Origin: Chrysomallon squamiferum
Lineage: Eukaryota; Mollusca; Gastropoda; Neomphalida; Peltospiridae
Reading direction: 5' to 3'
NCBI GenBank assembly: GCA_012295275.1
Contig: CM022675.1
Span: 1,263,081 to 1,290,580 of the forward strand
Length of the DNA stretch: 27,500 bases
The notes beneath the pieces were generated by a model that was not told the origin of the DNA, did no database searches, and saw only the letters and a program-made list of their open reading frames with translations. Position 1 is the first letter of the stretch; every line of letters starts with the position of its first letter. The position numbers were made by a program, and so were the translations under genes. Positions 1 to 10,032 of this stretch are shown piece after piece.

Positions 1-409
1 GTTCGCCAGTATTTTTGCCTACCAAGATACATAAAATGAGACAAATATCAAATGTCAAGTAGCGTAGTATTTATCCGGCATCCCACCATCGTGATTCATC
101 TGTTTGTTCACGATATGCTGAAGCTATGACCTGACTGGAAGGGATCGGGTTATGTTATATTAATGTGCGATAAAAAGAAATTCAGAAAATCGTCATTTGT
201 CAGTGTTAATTCTGTATGATTTTGACAGCAGAGCAATTTGTAATTCACTGGCAGGATGCTGATAAAATTACCAAATTATTTGATTCGTAAATATCGTCTC
301 ACTTTCTGTGTTTGTTTAATGTTGGTGTTTATGTAAAGACGGTCTGTATGTCTGTTCATTTGTTTTGTTGTTTTTGCGATTATGGTTATGGGTATAATGT
401 AGTATGTTG
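1..409. other. Unique AT-rich sequence, no gene seen
   Basis: Non-repetitive sequence with stops in all frames. No exon with paired splice sites and no recognisable protein segment was found on either strand. The last 100 bases become T/G-rich and grade into the 30 bp minisatellite that follows. It may be intron or intergenic DNA of the minus-strand channel gene. Confidence 0.5.
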
Positions 410-745
410 TTATTTGTATGTATCTCTGTGTTTGAACGTGTGTTTGTATGTATGTCTGTGTTTGAACGTGTGTTTGTATGTATGTCTGTGTTTGAACGTG
501 TATTTGTATGTATGTCTGTGTTTGAACGTGTGTTTGTATGTATGTCTGTGTTTGAACGTGTGTTTTATATGTATTTATGTGTTTGAACGTGTGTTTTATG
601 TATGTCTGTGTTTGAATGGATTTGAACGTGTGTTTGTATATGTCTGTGTTTGAACGTATGTTTTATGTATGTCTTGTTTGAAATGTATGTGTTTTATATG
701 TGATTATGTCTGTATTTGAACGTGTGTTTGTATGTATGTATGTCG
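410..745. repeat. 30 bp tandem minisatellite
   Basis: A 30 bp unit built around TTTGAACGTGTGTTT followed by GTATGTATGTCTGTG. Five near-perfect copies start at 421, 451, 481, 511 and 541. Decayed copies with small insertions follow to about 745. Because 30 is a multiple of three, the array reads as a periodic 10-residue peptide (VCMSVFERVF) from 404 to 586. This is best taken as a by-product of the period: the frame is lost at the first indel, and there is no adjacent splice or start context. Confidence 0.93.
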
Positions 746-785
746 TATTTTCACAAAACAAACCAATGGATGGATGTATAAATAT

Positions 786-854
786 ATTATTATGTTTTAT
801 TATTATGTTTATTATTATTATTATATATTATGTTCGTAGAAACAAACCCCAAAA

Positions 855-918
<64 letters not shown>

Positions 919-959
919 CTAATAGTAGTAGTAGTAGTAGTAGTGGTAGTAGTGGTAGC

Positions 960-1008
<49 letters not shown>

Positions 1009-1041
1009 ATAGTAGTAGTAGTAATAGTAGTAGTAGTAGTA
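786..1041. repeat. TTA tract and (AGT)n microsatellite
   Basis: A short TTA/TTAT tract (786-830) is followed by a long interrupted (AGT)n array from 856 to 1040. It has rare AAT, GGT and GCA variant triplets and one 1-base slip at 886. Poly-Val and poly-Leu/Tyr frames across it are artefacts of the triplet repeat. Confidence 0.95.
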
Positions 1042-1380
1042 TTTCACACTTAAAGCTATACAAAATAATACTAAATCAGTGTTCTGCTCCACGTACAACC
1101 TGCTTGTCTGTCACATGAGTATATTACACTAGACAATTACATCTATATTTATCTAACGTGATTTGTCCTAGATACTCGTGTTAATGTCAGTGACGTCACT
1201 GGCGGCTTGGTGAAGCTGTGGGACTGTGTAGTGGGTGTTCATTTCGTCGATTCACGGCTACAAGATTCACGTGTCTGGAAAACAGGACAAACACGTCCTC
1301 TGTTTAATGCAGCTAACATTCTCAAACACTAACACTTTCTTTGCAGTTTCTTTCGCAGTTACGTTTTGGATCAAAATAAT
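1042..1380. other. Unique segment with CRE palindrome, no coding exon seen
   Basis: About 340 bases of mixed-composition sequence between two microsatellite blocks. It carries a perfect 14 bp CRE palindrome (1188-1201), a CACGTG E-box core near 1270 and a slightly raised CpG content. No protein segment was recognised. It could be a regulatory patch in an intron of the minus-strand gene. Confidence 0.4.
1188..1201. promoter_or_regulatory. Perfect CRE palindrome
   Basis: CAGTGACGTCACTG is a 14 bp perfect dyad centred on the full CREB/ATF site TGACGTCA (1191-1198). No start site or TATA element is obvious nearby, so function is inferred from the motif only. Confidence 0.4.
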
Positions 1381-1476
1381 AATAATAAAAATAAAATAAA
1401 ATAATAATAAAATTAAAAAAATAAAAATAATAAAATAAAATAAAATAAAATAAAGAATAGAAAAAAAAAAAAAAAA
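1381..1476. repeat. A-rich AAT/AAAAT tract ending in A16
   Basis: ATAATAAAAT-type low-complexity sequence ends in a run of 16 A at 1461-1476, followed directly by CCCC. It could be the tail of an old retroposed element, but no body was recognised. Confidence 0.8.
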
Positions 1477-1514
1477 CCCCGCATAAAAACGCGATATTTT
1501 GTGATAATGATAGT

Positions 1515-2035
1515 AATAATATTGTTGTTGGAGTAGCAGTTGCTGTAGTAGTAGCAGAATAAGTTACAGTTGTAATAATAATAGTAGCAGTAATAGCAGT
1601 AATAGTAATAGTAGAAGTGGTATTGATAGTAGTAGTAATAGTAATAGTAGTAGTAGTAGTAGTTATAACAGTAGTAGTGGTAGTAGTAGTAGTTGTTGTT
1701 GTAACAGTAGTAGTAGTAGTAGTTATAACAGTAGTAGTGGTGGTAGTAGTAGTTGTTGTTGTAACAGTAATAGTAGTAGTTATAACAGTAGTAGTGGTAG
1801 TAGTAGTAGTTGTTGTTGTAACAGTAGTAGTAGTAGTAGTTATAACAGTAGTAGCGGTAGTAGTAGTAGTTGTTGTTTTAACAGTAGTAATAGCAGTAGT
1901 GGTAGTTGTAGTTATAACAGTAGTAGTGGTGGTAGTAGTAGTAGTAGTAGTAATAGTAGTAGTAGATATAACAGTAGTAGTGGTAGTAATAGTAGTAGTG
2001 GTAGTAGTTATAGCAGTAGCTTTGATGTTATATAA
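1515..2035. repeat. AGT triplet array with about 60 bp higher-order unit
   Basis: Triplet array on the plus strand dominated by AGT, with AAT, GGT, TGT and AAC variants. The marker TATAACAGTAGTAG recurs at 1664, 1724, 1781, 1841, 1913 and 1967 (spacings 60, 57, 60, 72, 54). Each is usually followed by a GTTGTTGTTGTAAC block. It is therefore a second-order tandem repeat that expanded by unit duplication, not only by slippage. The poly-Val (plus) and poly-Thr (minus) frames are not considered genes. Confidence 0.92.
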
Positions 2036-2109
2036 ATAAAAAAGGAAAGGTATTTTTTTTTGGTTTATCTGGGGAACAGAAAGAATACGCACTCGCTCAC
2101 ACATATATA

Positions 2110-2250
2110 AAGAAATAAAGAAACAAACAAACAAACAAACAAACAAAGAAATAAGTAAATAAATAAGTAAATAAATAAACAAACAAACAAACAAACAAAT
2201 AAACAAACAAACAAAAAAACAAATAAACAAATAAGTAAAGAAATAAATCT
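2110..2250. repeat. AAAC/AAAT tetranucleotide microsatellite
   Basis: Interspersed (AAAC)n and (AAAT)n blocks with AAAG and AAGT variants, about 140 bases. A TTTG/TTTA tract of opposite orientation lies at 5970-6200. Confidence 0.93.
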
Positions 2251-2627
2251 GTGGAAGTTTTAGAATGTTTCTATTCACGTCCCAGTCTCTCCGCGTGTCA
2301 CGTGGTGTCGTCTGAAGCTGTGAAGTTTTAACTTTAACTAGAGTTGACGTCGTTCTAGCTGCAGTCACACGTCGGCGAAATAACGTCGCTGTCTGCACGA
2401 AACGAGCACACTGGGAATACGCGTCAGGCTCGCAATTCTCCGGCGTGTTATTTCATCTTCGTGAGTTTCCGTAACTCGAGTCACGAACATTTGTAATTAT
2501 GAGAAAGTGTAGGACAGGATGTGACGTTATTTGTGAATAAACTGAGCGATGGTAGACGAAGACAATTTGTAATTAAGAAGCTAGACGTGAGTAATTTCAA
2601 ATTACGATGATAAATGAAAACGTAAAC

Positions 2628-2628
<1 letters not shown>
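2251..2628. other. CpG-richer unique patch, no gene recognised
   Basis: A GC-richer island in AT-rich surroundings. It holds many ACGT and CGTCG cores, one CACGTG E-box near 2297 and TGACGTCG at 2345. The minus strand is open here (MQTATLFRRRV from 2398), but this frame runs straight into tetranucleotide and AGT repeats and matches nothing I know. It could be a regulatory patch or an unrecognised exon. Confidence 0.35.
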
Positions 2629-2691
<63 letters not shown>

Positions 2692-2692
2692 A
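2629..2692. repeat. (AAT)n then (AAAT)n microsatellite
   Basis: About ten AAT units pass without a break into about seven AAAT units. Confidence 0.93.
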
Positions 2693-3360
2693 AAAGTAAG
2701 AAAAACAAAAAGAAACAGAAGTAGACTATAGAAGTATAATAATGGGTTTCGAAAATTAAAGAAATAAACGAGAGAAATACACAAAAATTAAGTAAGAAAC
2801 AAATAAAAACATTTTGGAAAGATAAGGGAAAAACACGACAAAAAAAAAAAAAAAAAATTAAGAACATGAAAAAAATAATAATAAAATAAAATAAAATAAA
2901 ATAAGAATAAGACAAAATAATCGAAGAACGAAAACAATAAGGAAATGCGAAGATGAACGAAAACACTGTATAAAAAATGACGAACGGAAAACTCTGGTGA
3001 GAAATGCTGGTGTGACGGAAACGATTCTAGAAAACTGTGGAGAATCAAGGAAATGTAGAGGCAGAACAAGGAAGAACATTCTAGAAACAACACAAAAAAA
3101 GAAAATAAATAAATAAACAAAAATGTTCAGAAGTATTAAACACTCTTTAGATAAACGAGAATAACGAAGAAATCTGGACATAAACGAAAAAGAAAAAATG
3201 AAATAAAAAAAGAAAGAGGAAACATTCTAAAACAAGAAAATAAAAAGTTGTTTATAAATAAAAAGAAAACTAAAAGGTTCTATAAACATCAAGATAAACG
3301 AAAAAAAAAAAAAAAAAAAAAAAAAAATAAAAATAAAAACATAATAATAACGAAAAATAT
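2693..3360. repeat. A-rich, T-poor low-complexity region
   Basis: About 670 bases that are strongly A-rich on the plus strand. The degenerate word AAACGAAAA/GAACGAAAA recurs every few tens of bases, and TTCTAGAA-type words recur near 3025, 3079 and 3224. It contains A18 near 2840 and A27 at 3301-3327. It reads as a decayed short-period satellite. Open frames on the minus strand are Phe/Leu/Ser-rich and non-genic. Confidence 0.6.
3074..3086. promoter_or_regulatory. Heat-shock-element-like motif
   Basis: GAACATTCTAGAA has three alternating GAA/TTC modules with exact 2-base spacers, the canonical three-module HSE. A second TTCTAGAA core lies at 3025-3032 with an imperfect first module. In A-rich DNA this could be chance. 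Confidence 0.25.
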
Positions 3361-3829
3361 GTTTGAACACGGAAATGCACGAAACAAAATCAACAGCTCG
3401 AAGCTAAAGAAAATCAGTCTACGAAACACGGAAATAAACGAAAACGTACGATCCGTCATTCGATTGACAGAATCTCACGTCTCTACCTCAGCAAATTTAC
3501 CGTTAGACGTGATTTCCGTTATCCGTGATTTACGTTATACGTGATTTCAGTTATCCGTGATTTACATTATACGTGATCTTAACGAGGCATAAGCGACGAA
3601 TGAGCGAGAGAGGATTTCACCTCAGTTCTGAGAAAACACAATAAAGTCTTTGTAAACGAGTTTATCCTGCAATTTAGCCAATCTGGTGCGACCGAATTCT
3701 GGTTGTGATGCAGTCAATCTCATCTGAACACTGAACTTAGATATTTCCTGAGTTCGTTTTTCTCTGCTGATAAATTAAAGACTTCTGTTCTTATTATTGA
3801 TTTTGATATTGCTATTACTATTACTGCTA
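3361..3829. other. Unique segment containing a small 16 bp repeat
   Basis: Mixed sequence without a recognised exon. The plus frame ending near 3544 is open but its peptide resembles nothing known. A 16 bp tandem repeat lies at 3509-3578, and the right end becomes TA-rich before the AGT array. Confidence 0.45.
3509..3578. repeat. 16 bp tandem repeat with alternating 32 bp pattern
   Basis: Four full units (3509, 3525, 3541, 3557) and a 6-base partial unit, consensus GTGATTT-MCRTTAT-MC. Units alternate between endings ATCC and ATAC, so units 1 and 3 match each other better than 2 and 4. That gives a 32 bp higher-order dimer. Confidence 0.9.
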
Positions 3830-3837
3830 ATACTAGT

Positions 3838-4023
3838 AGTTGTAATAGTAGTAGTAGTAGTAGTAGTAGTAATTACAGTAGTAATAATACCATTATTGGT
3901 AGCAGTAACAGTGGTAGTAATAGTAGTAGTAGTTACAGTATACTAGTAATAGTAGTAGCAGTAGTAGTAATACTAATAGTAGTAGTAGTAGTAGTAATAG
4001 TAGTAGTAGTAGTAGTAGTTGTT

Positions 4024-4056
<33 letters not shown>

Positions 4057-4180
4057 AGGTAGTAGTATGTTGCAGTGTATGATCCGCCATTACCGTTATC
4101 ATTATCGTCATTATCATCATTATTATCATCGTCTTATTAATCATCATTATCTTCATCATCATCGTCATCGTGACATATCT
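3838..4180. repeat. (AGT)n array followed by ATC/ATT-rich triplets
   Basis: Interrupted (AGT)n on the plus strand (3838-4065), then CATTATC/ATCATT triplet-like sequence (4080-4170). The strand composition flips at about 4066, from A/G/T triplets to C/A/T triplets. Confidence 0.92.
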
Positions 4181-4397
4181 GTTACAAGTTTGTCTGATTT
4201 CAACTGCGTCTTACTTTCAGATGCACGAGACTTCCTCGAGGTAGCTGCGAGGCGTTTACGTCACGTGACTGCAAAATCAATAATGGCGGCTGGCCTAACC
4301 GCAGAGAAAGTTTGTGAGAATGACATACTGTCACGAGTGATGACAGAACATTTCACAGAACTATTAACTTGTGTCACTCTTTCGTTAATGTATCCAT

Positions 4398-4398
<1 letters not shown>
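4181..4398. other. Unique patch with E-box and YY1-like word
   Basis: About 220 bases of balanced composition with TCACGTGA (4260-4267) and AATAATGGCGGC just after. Both are motifs often found near promoters. A pyrimidine tract and CAG (about 4219) resemble a plus-strand splice acceptor, but the open frame that follows runs into AG repeats and matches nothing known. Confidence 0.3.
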
Positions 4399-4486
<88 letters not shown>

Positions 4487-4560
4487 TGTGAGAGAGAGAG
4501 ACAGCAAGAGAGAGAGAGAGAGAGAGAGATAGAGAGAGAGATAGATAGATAGAGAGAGAG
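4399..4560. repeat. (AG)n microsatellite
   Basis: A pure (AG)43 run (4399-4484), then an interrupted AG/GATA tail to about 4560. With the (CT)66 run at 4864-4996 it forms a long inverted repeat about 380 bases apart. Arg-Glu or Leu-Ser frames over it are artefacts. Confidence 0.97.
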
Positions 4561-5022
<462 letters not shown>

Positions 5023-5530
5023 CGTTGTAATCTATGTTTTCAAATAATATAATAAAATGTTTATTTGAAAAAGAAAAAAGTCACGAACAGAAAATGAAAT
5101 GCAGCGATGTGAAGTTAATTAAATGACAGCTGAACGGAAGAGTGATCTGTAAAAACTAGCTTTGGAAAGGAAAGAGAATCATATTAAATAATAATAACAG
5201 TTATGAATGAAGATCAAGTTTGTCAAAGCGTGGACGTTAATCTGATTAGTAAGGCACTTGTTTTTTTTTTTATTATTTATTTATTTTCTTTATTATTTTA
5301 TTTATTCTTTTTTTTTTTTACGATATTATACTTTATACGTAATTGAGAATAATTTTAAAAATAAAATGTCTTAAGAATTATTTTTTGTTTCTGTTTAATA
5401 TTATTATTATTATTATTTTTTGATTTTTTTTATTCTTTAATAACAGAAAGTTAGTTATTACGGAAAATAATAATAAATAGCAATAATAATAACCACGATG
5501 TTCATAATGATGACGATGATAACTATGATT
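5023..5530. other. AT-rich, T-tract-rich spacer
   Basis: Unique to low-complexity sequence with several T8-T10 runs and TTATTTATT tracts. No gene was seen. It lies 3' of the channel exon on the minus strand, so it is presumably intron 2 of that gene. No transmembrane-1 exon was found here. Confidence 0.5.
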
Positions 5531-5541
5531 ATAATAAAAAT

Positions 5542-5574
<33 letters not shown>

Positions 5575-5591
5575 ATAAATAAGAAGAAGTA

Positions 5592-5622
<31 letters not shown>

Positions 5623-5667
5623 AAGAAGAAGAAGAAGAAGAAGAAGAAGAAGAAGAAGAAGAAGAAA
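5531..5667. repeat. (AAC)n and (AAG)n microsatellites
   Basis: About twelve AAC units (5538-5573), then AAG units (5583-5667) with one TAT-containing interruption. They lie about 55 bases from the 5' splice site of the channel exon, on its intron side. Confidence 0.95.
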
Positions 5668-5723
5668 CAAAAATTAAATTAAAAATGAATTAAAAATATT
5701 AACAGATAAAAAAGATAACTCAC

Positions 5724-5920
5724 CTTCTTCCCTTGTAGAGTTTTGAACCCACGATGGAGGGGATTCCGTGCATGGTAGAGTGTCTGGCGTAGTAGACGAG
5801 TAGGTTCTTCACTCCTTTCTCGTCCCTGAAGCTCTCCATGCGGTACTTGGGTCCTACAGGACTCAGAGCAAGCGACTCCTCGTCCAGCTCCTTCTCCTTC
5901 AGCTTGTCGTTGCACTCCAT
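5724..5920 (-). CDS. DEG/ENaC-family sodium channel, N-terminal coding exon (partial)
   Basis: This exon encodes the cytoplasmic N terminus of a degenerin/epithelial sodium channel subunit (the ASIC, FaNaC and ENaC superfamily). These trimeric plasma-membrane channels have two membrane segments per subunit. Sixty-five codons plus two bases are visible from the ATG at 5920. Residues 45-57 read ARHSTMHGIPSIV, matching the family's pre-TM1 pattern of an aromatic/Ala residue, T/S, then the invariant His-Gly (51-52) that controls gating. Basic residues (KGRR) follow, as expected just before TM1. The 3' end has a consensus donor AAG/GTGAGT at 5724/5723. A pyrimidine-rich acceptor ending CACACAG lies at 5926-5932, so the whole exon is 5725+200 to 5724 (202 bases) with only ACAAG before the ATG. 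TM1 and the ectodomain are absent and should be left of the window. The subfamily (ASIC-like, FMRFamide-gated or other) cannot be decided from this exon. Confidence 0.85.
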
Positions 5921-5959
5921 CTTGTCTGTGTGCGAGAAAAACAGTTTTATTTACTTCTT

Positions 5960-6232
5960 TCATCGTCTGAGGCTTGTTTGTTTATGCTGCTTGTTTATTT
6001 TATTTATTTATTCATTTATCTGCTTGTTTGTTTGTTTTGTCATTGACGCTTGTTTTTTGTTTGTTTTATTTATTCTTATTTGTTTGTTTTATCTCGTTTG
6101 TTTATTTGTTTATTTTTTTTTAAATTTATTTTATTTGTTTGCTTGTTTGTTTATTTTATTTATTTATTCATTTATCTCTTTATTTCTTTATTTATTAATT
6201 TTCCAAAAATAATAATAATAATAATAATAGTA

Positions 6233-6278
<46 letters not shown>

Positions 6279-6290
6279 TAATAATAACGT
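5960..6290. repeat. TTTG/TTTA tetranucleotide and (AAT)n microsatellites
   Basis: TTTA, TTTG and related tetranucleotides (5965-6195) are followed by (AAT)n with a few AGT (6207-6287). The repeat begins just upstream of the channel exon's splice acceptor, in proposed intron 1. Confidence 0.93.
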
Positions 6291-6975
<685 letters not shown>

Positions 6976-7925
6976 GAGAGAAAATTACTTTGTATTTTCA
7001 GAAACATATTTTCAGTTCTGACCCTTATGATAACAATTTAATAAAATTATGAACATATTTCAAAACTTTTAAGAATTGTTTTTGTATGCTAGACAACTGA
7101 GTAATATTGTTTACAGTGACATTTTATTTACACAAATTAGTACTAATTTCTACTTAAATGAGAATATTAGGAGATTTTTTTTCCACGTCACGATACTCAA
7201 GGGAGACAACTGCACACTGTTGACCTGTCTGAATTCATGTAAAAGGTTATCAGTTATGATTGAAATGTGATATCGTAATAAAGATAAATCATTAGTGAAA
7301 TCGCCAGAGATTTGATGACGTCAGCAACGGATAGAAAAATACACTCAGTAACTTCGTGAAAACGAGAGGGTAACGATTTAAAACTGAATTTCCCACAGAA
7401 AACGTTTGGCGATCTATCTACGAAAAACAGGGGATTTCGACGGCCGAGTTGAAACGTAAACAAAGAACCCGAATTTAAGGCTGATCCCCTTATAAGTCTC
7501 CGAGGAAATCAAATTTGCGGAGAAATTTCCAATTGCGATTCCGGAGAATATTAATCAAGGAAACTGCTAAATAAACTGACAGTGAATAAAGACAGCGGGA
7601 TTACGTTTAGATAACTTACATCTGGGAGCGTTAGGTTTAGGTTTAATGTTACTCTCAGCAATTTACGATCAGAGTTATCTCTCTTGTGTAATTACGCAGG
7701 TCTTAGCATTCGCTTATTGCTTGGTGTTAACGACAGAACGAAATCTCGTTTGAGAAAGGAACAATTAGGAGCTGTTTAAACACATTTCACCGCTGTCACC
7801 GCACATTCACAGGGTTACTCTTACGAGTTTATTCAAAGTACCTTTGATATTCGCCTTCTCATAAACAGCTTAGGTCTTTGGAAAAACGAGTTGTGGGGCA
7901 TGGGGGAAATGATGGACAAATAAAC
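6976..7925. other. Long unique segment in proposed channel intron 1
   Basis: About 900 bases almost free of simple repeats, which is rare in this window. It contains one perfect TGACGTCA (7316-7323), a CArG-like CCTTATAAGT (7487-7496) and the inverted repeat GGAAAT...ATTTCC (7504-7530). TCTCCG/CGGAGA words flank that repeat at 7497, 7518 and 7552. CTCAAGGGAGACAA at 7196-7209 is shared with 27238-27251. No exon was recognised. It is a candidate conserved noncoding region. Confidence 0.4.
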
Positions 7926-8222
7926 AAATATATATAGAGAGTGAGAGAAAGAAAAAGAAAAAGAGAAAGAGGATAACTATTTGAGAAAGAAAGACAATAG
8001 TAATGACAAAAAAAAAAACAGAAACAGAAGACGAAGACGAAAAAGAATAAATAAATAAATAAATAAGTAAATAAATAAATAAGAAGAATAAGAAGAAGAA
8101 GAAGAAGAAGAAGAAGATAAATAAGTCAATTGATAAATGAATTAATGAATAATAATAACAATAATAATAATAACAACAACAACAACAAGAATAAGAATGA
8201 TACTAACAGATAACAGTAATAA
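7926..8222. repeat. Mixed A-rich microsatellites
   Basis: Successive blocks of GAAA-rich, (AAAT)n, (AAG)n, (AAT)n and (AAC)n repeats, plus-strand purine/A-rich throughout. No coding potential. Confidence 0.88.
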
Positions 8223-8578
8223 CCTGATAAAGAAGAAAGAACAACTTCAAAGTGATTTGATGTACACATGCGTTTCAAGTCGACAGAGGCAATAACATTA
8301 CGTCATAATTAAATAAACATGGTGCATGTGGTAACGGTATCAGTGTGTGTATCACATTACGTCATAATTGATTTACATCATTATTTTTTTCTATAATTTT
8401 ATTACACATCGTGTGCAACATGATTTATTTAATAACAGCTTCAGAAGTGGACTTGAGTGATAATAAAAATAAAACAAAACAAAAATAAATAAAATAAAAT
8501 AAATATTTATAAAAGGAATAATTTCGTTCGTTGATATGAAGATTACGAATTCTTCAAAACACATTTTTTCCCGTTGTT
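8223..8578. other. Unique segment with two TTACGTCATAATT motifs
   Basis: AT-rich sequence with two identical CATTACGTCATAATT words, 59 bases apart (cores 8298-8305 and 8357-8364). The same core defines the array at 8925-9531, so these may be outlying decayed copies. No exon was seen. Confidence 0.5.
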
Positions 8579-8818
8579 CTTAATGATGGTGTTGTTATTG
8601 TTGTTGTAGTAGTTATTATTATTATTATTGTTGTTGTTCTTCTTCTTATTATTGTTGTATTGTTGTTGTTATTATTATCATTGTTACTATTATTATTGCT
8701 GTTATTATTGTTGTTGTTATTGTTCCTCTTATTATTGTTGTTATTATTATTATTACTGTTGTTGTTGAATTTGTTATTTCCATTATTATTTTTCCTACTG
8801 TTGTGTTGTTGTTTTTTA
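8579..8818. repeat. TTG/TTA triplet-rich tract
   Basis: Interrupted (TTG)n/(TTA)n with TTC variants. The minus frame gives a poly-Asn peptide, which is a translation artefact. Confidence 0.9.
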
Positions 8819-8924
8819 TAACTAAAGTCTACAATACACTTCAGTGAGTCTACATTACATTTGTAATCAGCAGACCTCATACTACAAAACCACTAAAGTT
8901 TCTGTCAGCTTTCTGAAGACGTAA

Positions 8925-9531
8925 TAGAATATGCGTATACAGAAAACAGTTATAACGCTTTGTATCTAACATATTACGTCATGTGTTCATTTTAGAAGAA
9001 TGATAACAGCATGAGTGTACAGAAATAAAATTGTTTTTAAATATCGTCATATTTAATATATTACGTCATAACTTCATTTCATAAGAATTATTCTACATGC
9101 ATGTAGAAAAAAAAACAGCAAAGTTACAACTATTTAAACAACGCTGTGTTTAATACATTACGTCATAACTTCACTTCATAAGAATGACTCCGTAAGCGTG
9201 TAGAAAAAACAAAATTAGAATTACTTAAATAAGGCTGTACCTAATGTATTACATCATAACATCATTTCATAAGAATATCTTTGTATGCGTGTAGAAAAAA
9301 AAAAGTTACAACTATTTAAACAACGTTGTATCTAATATATGATGTCATAACTTCACTTCAATAGAATGATTCCATATGCGTGTACAAAACAAAACAAAGT
9401 TACAACTATTTAAACACGATTTAATTACGTCATAATTTCATTTTAGAAAATAAATTTAATAATACAACATGCATTTAGAGAAAACGAAATCATTATTTAA
9501 ATATCGTTATTTCGGATAACATTACGTCGTG
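8925..9531. repeat. Degenerate 85-97 bp tandem array with TTACGTCA core
   Basis: About seven diverged copies. The core falls at 8974 (TTACGTCA), 9061 (same), 9158 (same), 9249 (TTACATCA), 9340 (TGATGTCA), 9425 (TTACGTCA) and 9522 (TTACGTCG), at intervals 87, 97, 91, 91, 85 and 97. Each copy runs: core, AACTTCAYTTCATAAGAAT, an ATGCGTGTAGAAAA-like part, AAAGTTACAACTATTTAAA, and an AACGYTGTATCTAATA-like lead-in to the next core. The core is the best-conserved part of most copies and resembles CREB/ATF or C/EBP-ATF bZIP sites. It lies inside proposed intron 1 of the channel gene. Confidence 0.85.
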
Positions 9532-9927
9532 TCTTGATTCCAGCTGGTAGGAAAGAAATTGTGTGTTAGGACTCTGACGGGCTGACTTCTATTCACAGCA
9601 TACAAAGTGTTTTCAATGCAGCGTAGCATCCCTGGGGACCTGGGCTTTGTTAGAACTAAGTGTCTTTTTGATCTAATGACGTGGCGAGGTGGACGCTGTG
9701 CTTACATTTACAGGAATTAGCAGCTCAAACTGGCGGACAGTTGTCACGGTCGCTGCGCGTGCAGACGTGAAAAATGAGCTCGTTATTTCAGTAAATGTGT
9801 CTGTTTCCGTGACGTCGCTAATCCCGCTGACCGAAATGGTGGCTGGAGAGATGGTTTTTATTTTTAATAAAAAATGTTTTATTGTATTTGATTATGATCG
9901 TTATTTTCCTCATCATTATTAATATTA
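9532..9927. promoter_or_regulatory. GC-richer unique patch, candidate enhancer
   Basis: Balanced, CpG-containing sequence in an AT-rich, repeat-rich intron. It holds the palindromic EBF/COE-type site TCCCTGGGGA (9629-9638), the CAGCTG E-box at 9541, TGACGTCG (9810-9817) and the Otx/bicoid-type TAATCCC (9819-9825). The plus frame from 9689 is open for 77 codons but its peptide is not recognised and it ends in low complexity. An unrecognised exon is the alternative. Confidence 0.35.

Positions 9928-10032
<105 letters not shown>

Noticed and set aside
312-653. Periodic VCMSVFERVF peptide in the 30 bp array
   Set aside because: The in-frame period follows from the 30-base unit. The frame breaks at the first indels and there is no gene context.
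1322-2398. 358-codon minus-strand open frame
   Set aside because: Nearly all Thr/Ile/Phe/Leu runs from AGT, AAAC and AAT repeats. The unique first 50 residues match nothing and there is no exon structure.
4067-4552. 161-codon plus frame ending in Arg-Glu repeats, with an acceptor-like CAG near 4219
   Set aside because: The middle peptide is not recognised and the frame continues into (AG)n. No donor consistent with an exon.
7631-7646. TTAGGTTTAGGTTTAA as an interstitial telomere repeat
   Set aside because: Only two units of TTAGGT, not the TTAGGG type expected in molluscs, and no longer array.
9689-9922. 77-codon plus frame in the GC-richer patch
   Set aside because: No family resemblance, weak start context and a low-complexity end. 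A regulatory reading seems better.
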